Shown: positions 8,090 through 14,409 of the stretch, in pieces
How positions within the stretch are numbered: position 1 is the stretch's first letter
Layout of the letters: the number at the start of each line of letters is the position of its first letter
Origin: Deltaproteobacteria bacterium
Lineage (GTDB): Bacteria; Desulfobacterota; Desulfobacteria; Desulfobacterales; SURF-15
Reading direction: 5' to 3'
Length of the DNA stretch: 27,438 nt
Assembly (NCBI GenBank): GCA_024644775.1
Contig: JAHEHB010000016.1
Coordinates: 1-27,438 of the forward strand
The notes under the pieces: model-generated
Told to the model about the DNA's origin: nothing
Databases searched by the model: none
What the model saw: only the letters and a program-made list of their open reading frames with translations
Program-made: the position numbers and the translations under genes

Positions 8090-8929
8090 TCATTCTTTTA
8101 CGGCCCCGGCAGTCAGCCCTCTTACCAGATACTTCTGACCCAGGGCATAGATGATAATAATCGGTACCAGCATAATGAGTGCGCCGGCCATCAGCTCCCC
8201 CCACATAAAGACATCTCCCAGGATTCGTTCCGAAAGCCACATGGGAAGCGTTTTTTTGGTATTGGAACTGATAAAAGTAAAGGCATACAGGAGCTCGTTC
8301 CAGCTCAGCAGAAAGCAGTAGACCGTGGCGGACACGATTCCCGGAAGCGCCACCGGAAGGATGATTCGAAACAGCGCCCCCATCCTTCCGCAGCCATCCA
8401 TCCGTGCCGCCTCCTCCAACTCTCGGGGGATGGTATTGAAATAACCCGTGAGCAGCCAGGCGGCAAAGGGCATGCCGAATACCGGATAGGTGACGACCAG
8501 TGAGAGGAGCGAATCCGCCAGGTGTAATGAATTGATTACGATCAGCAGCGGAATAAACAGGACTGCCCCGGGAAACAGGTATACATACAGGATCATTTGG
8601 CTGAGAGTCTGGCGGCCTCTGTAGCGAAAGTGGGAGAGGCTGTAAGCTGCCAGTATCCCGACTGAAACGGAGATAAAGGTGGCGGATACGGCAACGATCA
8701 TGCTGTTCATGTAGTAGCCAAACAGCCCGTCTTTTAGGATATTGACATAGTGTCCAAAATAGAACGTCTGGGGGAAAAAGGTGGGGGTTCGGGAGAAAAT
8801 TTCCTTATAGGGTTTGAATGATGTGATGGTCATCCAATACAGCGGGAACGCAATGATCGAAAATATCATCCATATTCCAAACCAGAAAAGCCCTTTGGAC
8901 AAAGCCTTATTGAATTGATGGGATTCCAT
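8090..8929 (-). CDS. Sugar ABC transporter permease, MalG-like (CUT1)
   Basis: This 279-residue inner membrane protein has about six hydrophobic segments. Its cytoplasmic ATPase-coupling loop reads IPRELEEAARMDG at 167-179, with the following ILPVALPG. Other MalG-like stretches are PLYWMTITSFKP and LYVYLFPGAVLFIPLLIV. It starts 3 bp after the stop of the MalF-like gene and forms the transmembrane channel with it. The binding protein upstream is family 1. No matching ATPase gene is present in this cluster, so a shared MsmX/UgpC-like ATPase elsewhere is likely. Confidence 0.94.
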   Translation of the reverse strand: MESHQFNKALSKGLFWFGIWMIFSIIAFPLYWMTITSFKPYKEIFSRTPTFFPQTFYFGHYVNILKDGLFGYYMNSMIVAVSATFISVSVGILAAYSLSHFRYRGRQTLSQMILYVYLFPGAVLFIPLLIVINSLHLADSLLSLVVTYPVFGMPFAAWLLTGYFNTIPRELEEAARMDGCGRMGALFRIILPVALPGIVSATVYCFLLSWNELLYAFTFISSNTKKTLPMWLSERILGDVFMWGELMAGALIMLVPIIIIYALGQKYLVRGLTAGAVKE

Positions 8930-8932
8930 AAC

Positions 8933-9799
8933 CTAGTCCTCTTTAAAAACTATCCGGGAGGTGAAAAAAATCAGCGCCAGCAGAACCGGGAATACGAGCA
9001 TCGGAAAGGTAATGGCTTTTGCCAGTTGATTCGCTCGGATTCCGATTTCATAGACAAAGGGTACGATGATCATGCTCGAATATCCTGGGCCTCCCCGGGT
9101 TAAAAGGTAAACAATTTCAAAATCGTTGAAGGTCCATATAGTCGAAAGCAGGACGGCGATTAGGGTGATTTTTTTGATTCCGGGCAAGGTCACGTGAAAA
9201 AAACTTTGAAATTTGTTCGCTCCGTCGATTCCGGCGGCGTCGTATAAATCTTCGGGGATACTCTGAAGTGCTGCCAGAAGCAGAATTGCAAAAAATGGGA
9301 ATCCTCGCCAAATGTTGACGGCGATGATGGAACCGAGCGCCGTAGTCGGATGAGAAAGCCACGCAACGGCATGAAAACCCATTTTTACCATAAAGAAATT
9401 AAAAACCCCCACCAGATCATCCAGTAGCCACCGGAAGGTAAAGCAGGTTACCAAGGTTGGAATGATCCAGGGAATCAAGAAAAAGACCCTGAAAAAATTC
9501 CTCCCCGTAAATTTGCGGTTTAACAGAAGGGCTGTTCCGAGTCCGATCAGAAATTTCATTACGATGGTTGAAATGGTGTAGATCAACGTGTTGCCTAGGA
9601 TTTTATAAAAATCTGGGTTTTTTAACCAGTGCAGGTAATTGCCGAATCCTATGAAATGGGTCGGCATCCCGATACGCTTATTTGTCAAGCTGAGCCAGAT
9701 GTTCATACAAAAGGGAAAGAGAATCATTCCCATCACAAAGAGAAACAGCGGCAGTATCAGGATAAGCCCTAAGGCCCGCTGGTTGTTCCTGAATTCCAT
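8933..9799 (-). CDS. Sugar ABC transporter permease, MalF-like (CUT1)
   Basis: This 288-residue inner membrane protein starts MEFRNNQRALGLILILPLF. It has WLSLTNKRIG near the first periplasmic loop and the coupling loop IPEDLYDAAGIDGANKF at about 181-197, followed by FFHVTLPG. These match the first permease of CUT1 carbohydrate importers. The ATG at 9799 is preceded by AAGGGG about 7 bp upstream. A 36-bp palindrome lies between this gene and the binding-protein gene. It works as a heterodimer with the MalG-like protein. Confidence 0.94.
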   Translation of the reverse strand: MEFRNNQRALGLILILPLFLFVMGMILFPFCMNIWLSLTNKRIGMPTHFIGFGNYLHWLKNPDFYKILGNTLIYTISTIVMKFLIGLGTALLLNRKFTGRNFFRVFFLIPWIIPTLVTCFTFRWLLDDLVGVFNFFMVKMGFHAVAWLSHPTTALGSIIAVNIWRGFPFFAILLLAALQSIPEDLYDAAGIDGANKFQSFFHVTLPGIKKITLIAVLLSTIWTFNDFEIVYLLTRGGPGYSSMIIVPFVYEIGIRANQLAKAITFPMLVFPVLLALIFFTSRIVFKED

Positions 9800-9818
9800 G
9801 TTTTTTCCCCTTACTTTT

Positions 9819-9854
9819 ATGGATATAGCCTGTTTGCAAACAGGCTATATCCAT
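9819..9854 (-). repeat. Perfect 36-bp palindrome between binding-protein and permease genes
   Basis: Two 18-bp arms (ATGGATATAGCCTGTTTG and its exact reverse complement) abut with no spacer. The element sits 31 bp after the binding-protein stop and 19 bp before the permease start. No T-run follows on either strand, so it is a poor intrinsic terminator. It could be an mRNA-stabilising or processing hairpin, or a protein-binding site. Confidence 0.9.
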
Positions 9855-9885
9855 TGCGGATCGCTATGTTCTCTTCATGAAGCCT

Positions 9886-11193
9886 CTATTTCCACCCTTC
9901 ATATATTTCTTTGATCTTTTTATTTCCCCAATCGATGGCTTTTTCCGTTGGCCATTTATCGATGAGGATTTTCTGCATCGTGTCCGACAGGACATAGCTT
10001 CCAAAGACCTCCCCCCGCGCTGCGCTGGAGGGGCCGGGCCATCCCTGATATACGCCGTATTTGGCCCCCATCTCGATGAATGCCTTTCGGTAGGGATCCT
10101 TCCAGAAAGGATGCGACACCAGTTCAGGATAGACCGGCTGGATTTGCCCTCCGGCCTCCTCGATCCATCCCTGATAACGATTTGCGTCCATGATGTATTT
10201 GACAAGCGCTTTGGCTGCCTTGGGAAACTTGGTATTTATATTGATGCCGACAGCATGGGGGACGGTGTCGGTAAACCGGCCATTCGGTCCTGCCGCGATG
10301 GGGACAATCACCGTCTTTTTCAGCAACTCCTGATCATTCTTGTTCATGTAATTGTAAACGCTGGCGGTATTTTGGATCCCGGCCACCGCCCCGGTCTGGT
10401 ATGCCCTGTTGTTGCCGCCATCGTCCCATGAGGTGATCCCGGGGGGCATAATTTTTTCCCTGTAGAGGTCGGCGATATAATCGTATGCCTTGACGGTTGC
10501 CGGGGATTTGAATACCAGGTTTCCGTTTGCATCCACGATGGAGCCACCTTGGGACCAAAGCACCGTCTGGATGAACTTCTCCCCGTCGGTTGCCGGTCTT
10601 CCCAGCGCTGTAGAGAACCCATAGACAGCGCCGGCATCGGTAATTTTTTTGGCCGCAGTTTTCAATTCCTCCCAGTTTTGAGGGATTTTCAACCCCAATT
10701 CGTCGAGGATGTCCTTTCTCCAGTAATGAGCCTCAGCGCTGGTATGCAAGGGAATCCCCACTTTTTTCCCGCCGATGGTTACCATGGTGGACAAAAGTTT
10801 GGATAGCGGGCTTTTTGCGTTTAGCGATTCAAACACATCGTCGATATCAAGCAGCATCCCCATGCGGTTGAACTGATCGACATTGTTCGCCCATATTTCC
10901 GAAACATCGGGAAAGGTCTTCGCCTCAACCGCAGCCAACTGTTTCCGATAGATTTCCTCCGAAGGTAAAAAGGAAGCGTTTACTTTCACCCCGGTTTCCG
11001 CCTCAAAATTTTTGAACTGCTGGATCAGATACTCGTTCTGTTCTTTGACAAAAGATTTCCAGAACCAAGCCTCGAGCACCGCGTTCGCCTCCGGTTTTTC
11101 TTGTTCCGCCGCCAGAGTCTGCATGGTGAAACCAAATATCAGGATAAGCGTCACAAAAATGCCGATCAGATTTTTTCTATCCATTGATGTCAT
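9886..11193 (-). CDS. ABC transporter solute-binding protein, family 1 (sugar type)
   Basis: This 435-residue secreted binding protein begins MTSMDRKNLIGIFVTLILIFGF and has a signal peptide ending near TLAAEQ (about residue 30). No lipobox Cys is present, so it is probably a free periplasmic protein. Family features include FKNFEAETGVKVNASFLPSE, AVEAKTFPDVSEIWANNVDQF, GIPLHTSAEAHYWRKDIL and NWEELKTAAKKI, the usual interdomain region of family 1 sugar binders. AGGAGG is 7 bp before the ATG at 11193. It is first in the cluster with the two permeases and the zinc dehydrogenase. The ligand is presumably a sugar, oligosaccharide or polyol; the sequence does not tell which. Confidence 0.94.
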   Translation of the reverse strand: MTSMDRKNLIGIFVTLILIFGFTMQTLAAEQEKPEANAVLEAWFWKSFVKEQNEYLIQQFKNFEAETGVKVNASFLPSEEIYRKQLAAVEAKTFPDVSEIWANNVDQFNRMGMLLDIDDVFESLNAKSPLSKLLSTMVTIGGKKVGIPLHTSAEAHYWRKDILDELGLKIPQNWEELKTAAKKITDAGAVYGFSTALGRPATDGEKFIQTVLWSQGGSIVDANGNLVFKSPATVKAYDYIADLYREKIMPPGITSWDDGGNNRAYQTGAVAGIQNTASVYNYMNKNDQELLKKTVIVPIAAGPNGRFTDTVPHAVGININTKFPKAAKALVKYIMDANRYQGWIEEAGGQIQPVYPELVSHPFWKDPYRKAFIEMGAKYGVYQGWPGPSSAARGEVFGSYVLSDTMQKILIDKWPTEKAIDWGNKKIKEIYEGWK

Positions 11194-11197
11194 TTTA

Positions 11198-11269
11198 CTA
11201 CCTCCTTCCGAACCGAATTATGATGAAAAAAATGCCCACGATTCCGCTATACCGAAGTAATTGTCTCAT
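11198..11269 (-). CDS. Possible 23-residue hydrophobic leader peptide
   Basis: An ATG at 11269 opens a frame MRQLLRYSGIVGIFFIIIRF plus three basic/Gly residues. Its TAG (11198-11200) lies within the segment between the SD and the start of the binding-protein gene. An AGGAGG precedes the ATG but only 2 nt away, which is too close for efficient initiation. The frame may be chance. If real, it would couple to or tune translation of the next gene. Confidence 0.2.
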   Translation of the reverse strand: MRQLLRYSGIVGIFFIIIRFGRR

Positions 11270-11353
11270 CACCTCCTTTCGTGCATTATCGGGACCACTG
11301 CCCCGGTGACATGCACACAATCATAACGTCTCAGGATTTATATAACTTTTTGA

Positions 11354-11383
11354 TATCTATCCAAACACGTACTCATATGTCAA
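11354..11383 (-). promoter_or_regulatory. Candidate promoter for the sugar ABC operon
   Basis: The minus strand has a perfect TTGACA (top 11378-11383), an 18-bp spacer and TAGATA (11354-11359). The -10 is weak. The 19-bp dyad at 11419-11437 lies about 35 bp upstream of the -35 box. Confidence 0.35.
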
Positions 11384-11418
11384 TACAATCGAGCTTCCGT
11401 AATACCTGAATTTTTCAC

Positions 11419-11437
11419 TAAACTTTGGCAAAGTTTA
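11419..11437. promoter_or_regulatory. Operator-like 19-bp dyad
   Basis: TAAACTTT-GGC-AAAGTTTA is a perfect inverted repeat with 8-bp arms around a 3-nt centre, in the divergent promoter region. Size and symmetry fit a dimeric repressor site. No regulator gene is nearby to match it to. Confidence 0.5.
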
Positions 11438-11495
11438 CAATCCACCTGGGAATCCTGTCGTCATGGACTTCACCACAACTCCACCGGAAAACAGA

Positions 11496-11521
11496 AGGTA
11501 CCTATATAAGGTACCTATATA
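11496..11521. repeat. 13-bp tandem repeat with palindromic core
   Basis: AGGTACCTATATA occurs twice head to tail (11496-11508, 11509-11521). Each copy contains the palindrome AGGTACCT, and the junction reads as a near-perfect TATATA/GGTACC/TATATA dyad. It lies about 250 bp upstream of the short-chain dehydrogenase gene and could bind a regulator. Confidence 0.6.
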
Positions 11522-11768
11522 TGGTAATAAAAAGACGATGCGGGCCACTGAGAGCATTTGGCGGGCCTTTAGACGACGAAAAGACCCGCAAGCCGTCCCC
11601 TGTTGTGTAACTTCCGCATCCTTTCCGGTTCAAATGAATAACAGATACTTTACGCTTGTAAAATGGAGGGTGAACGGATACAAATCGATCATCCGGACCA
11701 TTATCTTTTCTGATGCGTCACAGGTATGAGGATGCCGGTGAAAACACTACATAAATTGGGAGGATAGT

Positions 11769-12533
11769 ATGAGACTTTTCGATCTTTCGGGTCGCGTGGC
11801 CGTGGTCACCGGCGGAAACGGCGGAATCGGTCTCGGTTTGGCCCGAGGGCTTGCCGAAGCAGGGGCCGACATTGTTGTGGCCGCCCGGAATACGCAAAAA
11901 AACGCTGCCGCCGAAGCCGAGCTCCGGGGGTTGGGTGCAGACACCCTGACTGTTGTGGTGGACGTGACGGACAATGCATCGTGCCGGGCCATGGTTGAAA
12001 AAACGGTAAGCCGGTTTGGGCGGCTCGACATACTCATCAACAATGCCGGCACCAATGTTCGAAAGAAACCCCAGGAATACGACATTTCGGAATGGTATCG
12101 GGTGATCGACACCAACCTGACCGGGGCGTTTGTCTGCAGCCAGATGGCCTATCCTGAAATGGTCAAAATCGGTGGCGGAAAGGTGATCAACATCGGTTCA
12201 ATGATGTCGATTTTTGGCGCGTCTTATACCACACCGTATGGCGCCAGCAAGGGCGGGGTGGTGCAGCTGACCAAGGGGCTGGCCACGGCCTGGGCCAAGG
12301 ACAACATCCAGGTAAACGCCATTCTACCCGGCTGGATCGACACCGACCTGACCCGAGCCGGACGCGAGCACGTCCCGGAATTGCACGACCAGGTCCTCCG
12401 GCGCACGCCCGTGGGCAAGTGGGGCCAGCCGGACGATCTTTCCGGCATCGCTGTTTTCTTGAGTAGCGCTGCCTCCAATTTCATCACCGGTACCGCTATC
12501 CCGGCGGACGGCGGCTACTCCATCCAGGGGTAG
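11769..12533 (+). CDS. Short-chain dehydrogenase/reductase (sugar-acid/polyol type)
   Basis: This is a 254-residue classical SDR. The cofactor motif TGGNGGIG is at 14-21, NNAG at 91-94, the catalytic Ser144 in NIGSMMS, and Tyr157 with Lys161 in YGASK. PGWIDTDLT and the C-terminal FITGTAIPADGGYSIQG complete the family pattern. Asp65 in VVDVTD would hold the adenine. The sequence looks closest to gluconate 5-dehydrogenase or KduD-type enzymes, but SDR specificity cannot be fixed by eye. GGGAGG stands 7-8 bp before the ATG. It is transcribed divergently from the sugar ABC operon, which suggests that the enzyme oxidises or reduces the imported sugar, sugar acid or polyol. Confidence 0.93.
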   Translation: MRLFDLSGRVAVVTGGNGGIGLGLARGLAEAGADIVVAARNTQKNAAAEAELRGLGADTLTVVVDVTDNASCRAMVEKTVSRFGRLDILINNAGTNVRKKPQEYDISEWYRVIDTNLTGAFVCSQMAYPEMVKIGGGKVINIGSMMSIFGASYTTPYGASKGGVVQLTKGLATAWAKDNIQVNAILPGWIDTDLTRAGREHVPELHDQVLRRTPVGKWGQPDDLSGIAVFLSSAASNFITGTAIPADGGYSIQG

Positions 12534-12603
12534 GGGACTGGTCTTCACAGCTGGGTGGTCCGAACCTTAACTGCTTTGATAAATTCAGGTCAATCGCAAA
12601 TCG

Positions 12604-12930
12604 ATGCCAAACGCGTATACTTCCGAGGTAAAAAAGATCATCAAACGGATCCCTTTCGGAAAGGTTTCCACATACGGCTTTATCGCCGCCATGGCCGGAA
12701 ACCCCGGCGCCGCCAGACAGGTGGCCAGGATACTCCACTCCAGTTCGCGGAAATACAAACTCCCCTGGCACCGGGTGGTGAATCGGCACGGAAAAATATC
12801 GCTGAAGCCGTTCAACGGTTATGAGGTTCAAAAACGATTGCTGGAAAAAGAAGGGGTCGTGTTTGATGAAAACGACACCATCGATTTGGATCGGTTTTTA
12901 TGGCTTCTGACAGTCAGACGGGCGGATTAA
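12604..12930 (+). CDS. Alkyltransferase-like (ATL) protein, Cys-less MGMT homologue
   Basis: This 108-residue protein corresponds to the DNA-binding domain of O6-alkylguanine-DNA alkyltransferase. IPFGKVSTYGFIAAMAG (16-32) holds the Tyr that helps base flipping. GAARQVARIL (35-44) is the recognition helix with the Arg finger (Arg38). The active-site motif reads PWHRVV (54-59), with Trp55 where transferases have the acceptor Cys in PCHRV. ATL proteins bind alkylated guanine without repairing it and hand the lesion to nucleotide excision repair. The start has no good SD. It follows the SDR by 70 bp and converges on the next gene. It is functionally unrelated to the surrounding catabolic genes as far as I can see. 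Confidence 0.93.
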   Translation: MPNAYTSEVKKIIKRIPFGKVSTYGFIAAMAGNPGAARQVARILHSSSRKYKLPWHRVVNRHGKISLKPFNGYEVQKRLLEKEGVVFDENDTIDLDRFLWLLTVRRAD

Positions 12931-12962
12931 AAGAACAGGTTAAGAAACGAATATTTAAAAAC

Positions 12963-14066
12963 CTACTGCAAGCGTCCGCGTCCCAGCAGAGGAAAGGCGG
13001 TTTCCACCACACCGTTTCGGATGCCGTAAAGTTCGTCGTGCAGCGCTACCGTCACATCGGAATATCCGGGAATCAGCTCGATTTTGTCTCCGACCCCCGG
13101 CTCCGAATGCGGAGCCATCATTTCAATCGCTCCATGCTCGGCCGACAGCCAAATCTTTGATACCTCCGGCATACCGACCGGTTCGGGAGATGCCATTTCG
13201 GCACTCATGGTCTTTCTGCCCGCATCAAAGATAATGCGGTTCGGTGTCGGCCGGCTGGTAACCGTACTCAGCACCGTGAGCGCATGCGGGAGTTTAACTC
13301 CAAAATTTTTCCGGTAATTGACATCACCCAGGATACCGCCACCGGCCTGAATTTCGGTGATCCCAGGGGCAAAGGCACTAAACCAGAATGTTCCGGTGCC
13401 GCCGCAACTGATGATGTTCACCGCGATGCCCGCTTCCCGGCATAATTGAGCCGTATCGGTAAGCCGTTTTAAGGCGATTTGCACCACCTGCCGCTTCTCT
13501 TCCGGATCCTGGATCTTGAGAGCTGTCGATTCCCAGGTCATCAATCCCTCAAAGCGCAGCCCAGGGCGGGAGGCGATCTTTTTTGCCAGGGAAAGGGTGC
13601 CCTCTCCGGGTTCCAAACCGGCGCGCTTCATACCCGTGTTCACTTCGATAACCACGCCAAGCTTCACCCCCTTGGCCCGTGCCGCCTGATCCAGCGCGTC
13701 GACGTTTATCACGCTGTCCACTGCTACGATGACATCAGCGTGCCGGCGTAGGTTGACCAGGCGGGTGACTTTTCGGTCTCCCACGACCTGATTGGCAATC
13801 AGGATGTTGAATATACCGCCGCCAGCCATCACCTCGGCTTCCCCCAATTTGGCACAGGTGATGCCGCTAGCCCCTGCCTTTATTAGCATATGAGCGATGG
13901 CCGGCGTCTTTATTCCCTTGGTGTGGGGTCGCCAGCGGACCCCTGCCTCCCGGATTATGATCTGGGCCATACGTTCGATATTGCGCTCCATCACATCCAG
14001 ATCCACGAGCAGGGCAGGGGTGTCGAGCAGTTCTTTCGGTTGACCAATGAAGCTTAACTGGGGCAT
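12963..14066 (-). CDS. PLP-dependent DSD1/D-threonine aldolase-like enzyme (alanine racemase fold)
   Basis: This 367-residue fold-type III PLP enzyme has LLDTPALLVDLDVMERNI at the N-terminus and RPHTKGIKTP at 47-56; Lys50 is the expected Schiff-base residue. VIEVNTGMKRAG, a CGGTGTFW phosphate-binding turn (221-228) and EIQAGGG follow. The C-terminal beta domain has AEHGAIE and VGDKIELIPGYSDVTVALHD. In D-threonine aldolase and eukaryotic D-serine dehydratase a His-x-Asp or His-x-Cys at this last place binds a divalent metal. Here it is Tyr335-Ser-Asp337, so one ligand appears replaced. The reaction is probably on a D-beta-hydroxy-amino acid or a relative, but is unproven. AAAGGA lies 6 bp before the ATG. 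It is monocistronic and divergent from the methyltransferase fusion. Confidence 0.88.
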   Translation of the reverse strand: MPQLSFIGQPKELLDTPALLVDLDVMERNIERMAQIIIREAGVRWRPHTKGIKTPAIAHMLIKAGASGITCAKLGEAEVMAGGGIFNILIANQVVGDRKVTRLVNLRRHADVIVAVDSVINVDALDQAARAKGVKLGVVIEVNTGMKRAGLEPGEGTLSLAKKIASRPGLRFEGLMTWESTALKIQDPEEKRQVVQIALKRLTDTAQLCREAGIAVNIISCGGTGTFWFSAFAPGITEIQAGGGILGDVNYRKNFGVKLPHALTVLSTVTSRPTPNRIIFDAGRKTMSAEMASPEPVGMPEVSKIWLSAEHGAIEMMAPHSEPGVGDKIELIPGYSDVTVALHDELYGIRNGVVETAFPLLGRGRLQ

Positions 14067-14310
14067 TTTAATCCTTTCTAACTAGTGCCCATCCACAAAC
14101 GGTTATTTTGCCCGATATCATCGTTATGCTCAAAATTTTATCCTCGGAATATCAACTATATACCTGCAGTAAAATTTTTCGCACGCCTTGATCTCGAACA
14201 AAATCCCTCGTTTCTGGACGGACACTATCCACATATATTTGCAAACACGCTGACCCATAAGGTAGCAAAGACGGATCTTTCCGTCCAGGATTGTTTACGG
14301 ATCTACCGGA

Positions 14311-14343
14311 GATTTTTGCTATTGACATGGATTTTTGCTATTG
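14311..14343. repeat. 14-bp direct repeat, 19-bp period
   Basis: GATTTTTGCTATTG is repeated exactly at 14311-14324 and 14330-14343, so the copies lie about two helical turns apart. The end of the first copy forms part of the -35 box of the candidate promoter. This is a plausible activator or repressor binding arrangement. Confidence 0.75.
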
Positions 14344-14349
14344 GATACT
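14322..14349 (+). promoter_or_regulatory. Candidate sigma70 promoter for the methyltransferase fusion
   Basis: TTGACA at 14322-14327 is followed by a 16-bp spacer and GATACT at 14344-14349, about 60 bp before the ATG at 14410. The -35 is perfect and the -10 matches four of six positions. The spacer is filled by the second copy of the direct repeat. Confidence 0.5.
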
Positions 14350-14409
14350 TACTCCTGAAGATATTCTGATGATTAGAGATTATTAAAAACATGTAAAGGA
14401 AAACACACG

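Larger units (their letters stand above)
11194..11768. other. Divergent intergenic region of the sugar locus
   Basis: The region separates the binding-protein gene (minus) from the short-chain dehydrogenase gene (plus). It contains a candidate minus-strand promoter (11354-11383), a 19-bp dyad (11419-11437), a 13-bp tandem repeat (11496-11521) and a possible 23-codon leader frame (11198-11269). Longer short frames at 11425-11729 resemble nothing I recognise. The SD of the dehydrogenase (GGGAGGATAGT) closes the region. Confidence 0.6.
14067..14409. other. Divergent intergenic region upstream of the methyltransferase fusion
   Basis: No gene is supported here. The region contains a pair of 14-bp direct repeats (14311-14343), a candidate promoter overlapping them, and a widely spaced inverted repeat (TCTGGACGGA near 14213 and TCCGTCCAGGA near 14279). 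I looked for a cobalamin riboswitch B12 box and did not see one. Confidence 0.55.

Noticed and set aside
9819..9854. Intrinsic terminator
   Set aside because: The stem is perfect, but no T-run follows on either strand and the genes on both sides belong to one transporter.
11425..11729. Short plus-strand frames in the divergent intergenic region as a regulator or small protein
   Set aside because: They run through the tandem repeat, show no domain pattern and have no SD.
14085..14369. 94-residue plus-strand frame before the methyltransferase fusion
   Set aside because: It covers the promoter and direct repeats, lacks an SD and resembles no protein I know.
14067..14409. Cobalamin riboswitch controlling the corrinoid fusion
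   Set aside because: I searched by eye for the conserved B12-box core and found none. A covariance-model scan would settle it.
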